Assembly: GCA_023424725.1 (NCBI GenBank)
Contig: JAFADQ010000185.1
Location: forward strand, 1 to 6,258
Direction: 5' to 3'
DNA length: 6,258 nt
From: Bacteroidota bacterium
Lineage (GTDB): Bacteria; Bacteroidota; Bacteroidia; Cytophagales; Hymenobacteraceae
In this document: positions 5,486 through 6,258 of the stretch, in pieces
Layout of the letters: each line of letters begins with the position of its first letter
Numbering within the stretch: the stretch's first letter is position 1
Program-made: the position numbers and the translations under genes
The notes under the pieces: model-generated
What the model saw: only the letters and a program-made list of their open reading frames with translations
Databases searched by the model: none
What the model was told of the DNA's origin: nothing

Positions 5486-6258
5486 TTGACCCCATTAGAG
5501 CTTAATTCTTTTTCTGATAAACCCACCGAAAGGCTTACGCTGTTTGCCGACGTAATTTTGCCCTTGCCGCTTCCCAAGCTGTTTACCTATCGGGTGCCCT
5601 ACGAGATGAACAGCCAGGTAAAGGCCGGCGTGCGCGTAATAGTGCCTTTCGGCCAGAAAAAGGTAATGAGCTGCATTATTGCCAAAGTACACCCCGAGGC
5701 GCCCAAAGATTACGCGGCCAAATACCTGCTGGAAGTTATTGACGAAGAGCCGGTTGTAACCGAACTTCAGCTAAAGCTTTTTACCTGGATTGCCGAATAT
5801 TACATGTGCTCCATAGGCGAGGTGATTGTGGCGGCACTGCCCAGCGCGCTAAAGCTGAGCGGCGAAAGCAAAGTACAACTGCACCCCGCCTGGAACCGGG
5901 AAAACAACAAATACGAGCTCTCTAACCAGGAAGAAGAACTGATAGACGCGCTGCAAAACCAGGTAACGCTTAGTTTCTCCGAAGTGGCGGCACTGCTCGA
6001 CAGGCAAACCTTTCATTCTGTAATAAAAAGCCTGATACAGAAAGAAGTAGTGCAGGTTTTTGAAGAAATGGGCGACCGTTTTTCTCCTAAAGTAGTGCGA
6101 AAAGTGAGGCTCGCAGCCCATTGGGTGCACGAAGAAGAAAAGCTGGAAAGTTTGTTCGAAATGCTGGCCAAAAAACCAAAACAGCTCGACATCATTCTTA
6201 ACTACCTTGCGCAAGTCCCGATTCATCAGAACGTACATTTAAACGAACAGGGCTTAGA
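5486..6258 (+). CDS. priA: Primosomal protein N' (replication restart helicase PriA), N-terminal part
   Basis: 257 codons are present before the window edge cuts the gene; Bacteroidota PriA is usually about 800 residues. PriA is the superfamily 2 3'-to-5' helicase that recognises stalled forks and starts primosome reassembly. The 3'-end DNA-binding domain spans about 17-120: L-F-A-D-V-I-L-P-L-P-L-P-K-L-F-T-Y (19-35), G48-VRVIVPFG (to 56), and E104-YYMCSIGEVIVAALPSALK (to 123), the conserved Y-Y-x-x-x-x-G-E-V/L close. A winged-helix segment follows at about 138-190. The Walker A, DEAH and zinc-binding parts lie beyond the window. The frame opens after a TAA at 5423 and contains no ATG before 5606, which lies inside the first domain. 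TTG at 5486 is therefore the likely start, giving a short N-terminal extension (TPLELNSFSDKPTERL). Only a weak promoter candidate is visible (CTG at 5420, GAACTTTG at 5443-5450). Confidence 0.93.
   Translation, partial: MTPLELNSFSDKPTERLTLFADVILPLPLPKLFTYRVPYEMNSQVKAGVRVIVPFGQKKVMSCIIAKVHPEAPKDYAAKYLLEVIDEEPVVTELQLKLFTWIAEYYMCSIGEVIVAALPSALKLSGESKVQLHPAWNRENNKYELSNQEEELIDALQNQVTLSFSEVAALLDRQTFHSVIKSLIQKEVVQVFEEMGDRFSPKVVRKVRLAAHWVHEEEKLESLFEMLAKKPKQLDIILNYLAQVPIHQNVHLNEQGL

Noticed and set aside
5849..6238. A 129-codon minus-strand open frame opposite priA, Phe/His-rich
   Set aside because: It is antisense to the clear PriA frame; the Phe-rich composition results from reversing Glu/Lys-rich codons (GAA/AAA).

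Overview
The window looks like chromosomal DNA of a member of the Bacteroidota, most likely order Cytophagales and possibly a Hymenobacteraceae/Pontibacter-like genus. Three signs point there: a secreted protease ending in a type IX secretion (Por) sorting domain, most genes lacking a Shine-Dalgarno sequence, and promoters of the Bacteroidota form (-33 TTG, about 20 bp spacer, -7 TAnnTTTG). The genus is an inference. I see no mobile element, CRISPR array, tRNA or rRNA.

Layout. (1) Positions 20-661 hold a divergent pair: a 55-residue Lys/Gly-tailed small protein on the minus strand, with one of the few good ribosome binding sites here, and a 109-residue DUF4177-like protein on the plus strand with a near-perfect Bacteroidota promoter. 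(2) Positions 802-2228 hold two plus-strand genes: a TVP38/TMEM64 (VTT/DedA-type) membrane protein and a cytoplasmic DsbA/FrnE-like thioredoxin-fold oxidoreductase with a CPFC active site. (3) A strong, probably bidirectional terminator at 2245-2284 separates these from (4) a large minus-strand gene (2301-4400) for a secreted M43 (cytophagalysin/pappalysin) zinc metalloprotease with PKD, jelly-roll and T9SS sorting domains. (5) Positions 4548-5293 hold a minus-strand two-gene unit: a five-helix membrane protein followed after 2 bp by a small XRE-family regulator. (6) Facing it, from about 5486 to the window edge, is the N-terminal third of priA (replication restart helicase), apparently starting with TTG.

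The genes do not form one pathway; most look like independent housekeeping, envelope or accessory units. The most interesting part is the divergent region 5294-5485. There a 7-bp word (GTAAAGT/ACTTTAC) occurs four times across the predicted promoter of the membrane protein/XRE pair. It looks like an operator array for autoregulation, and could also affect priA.
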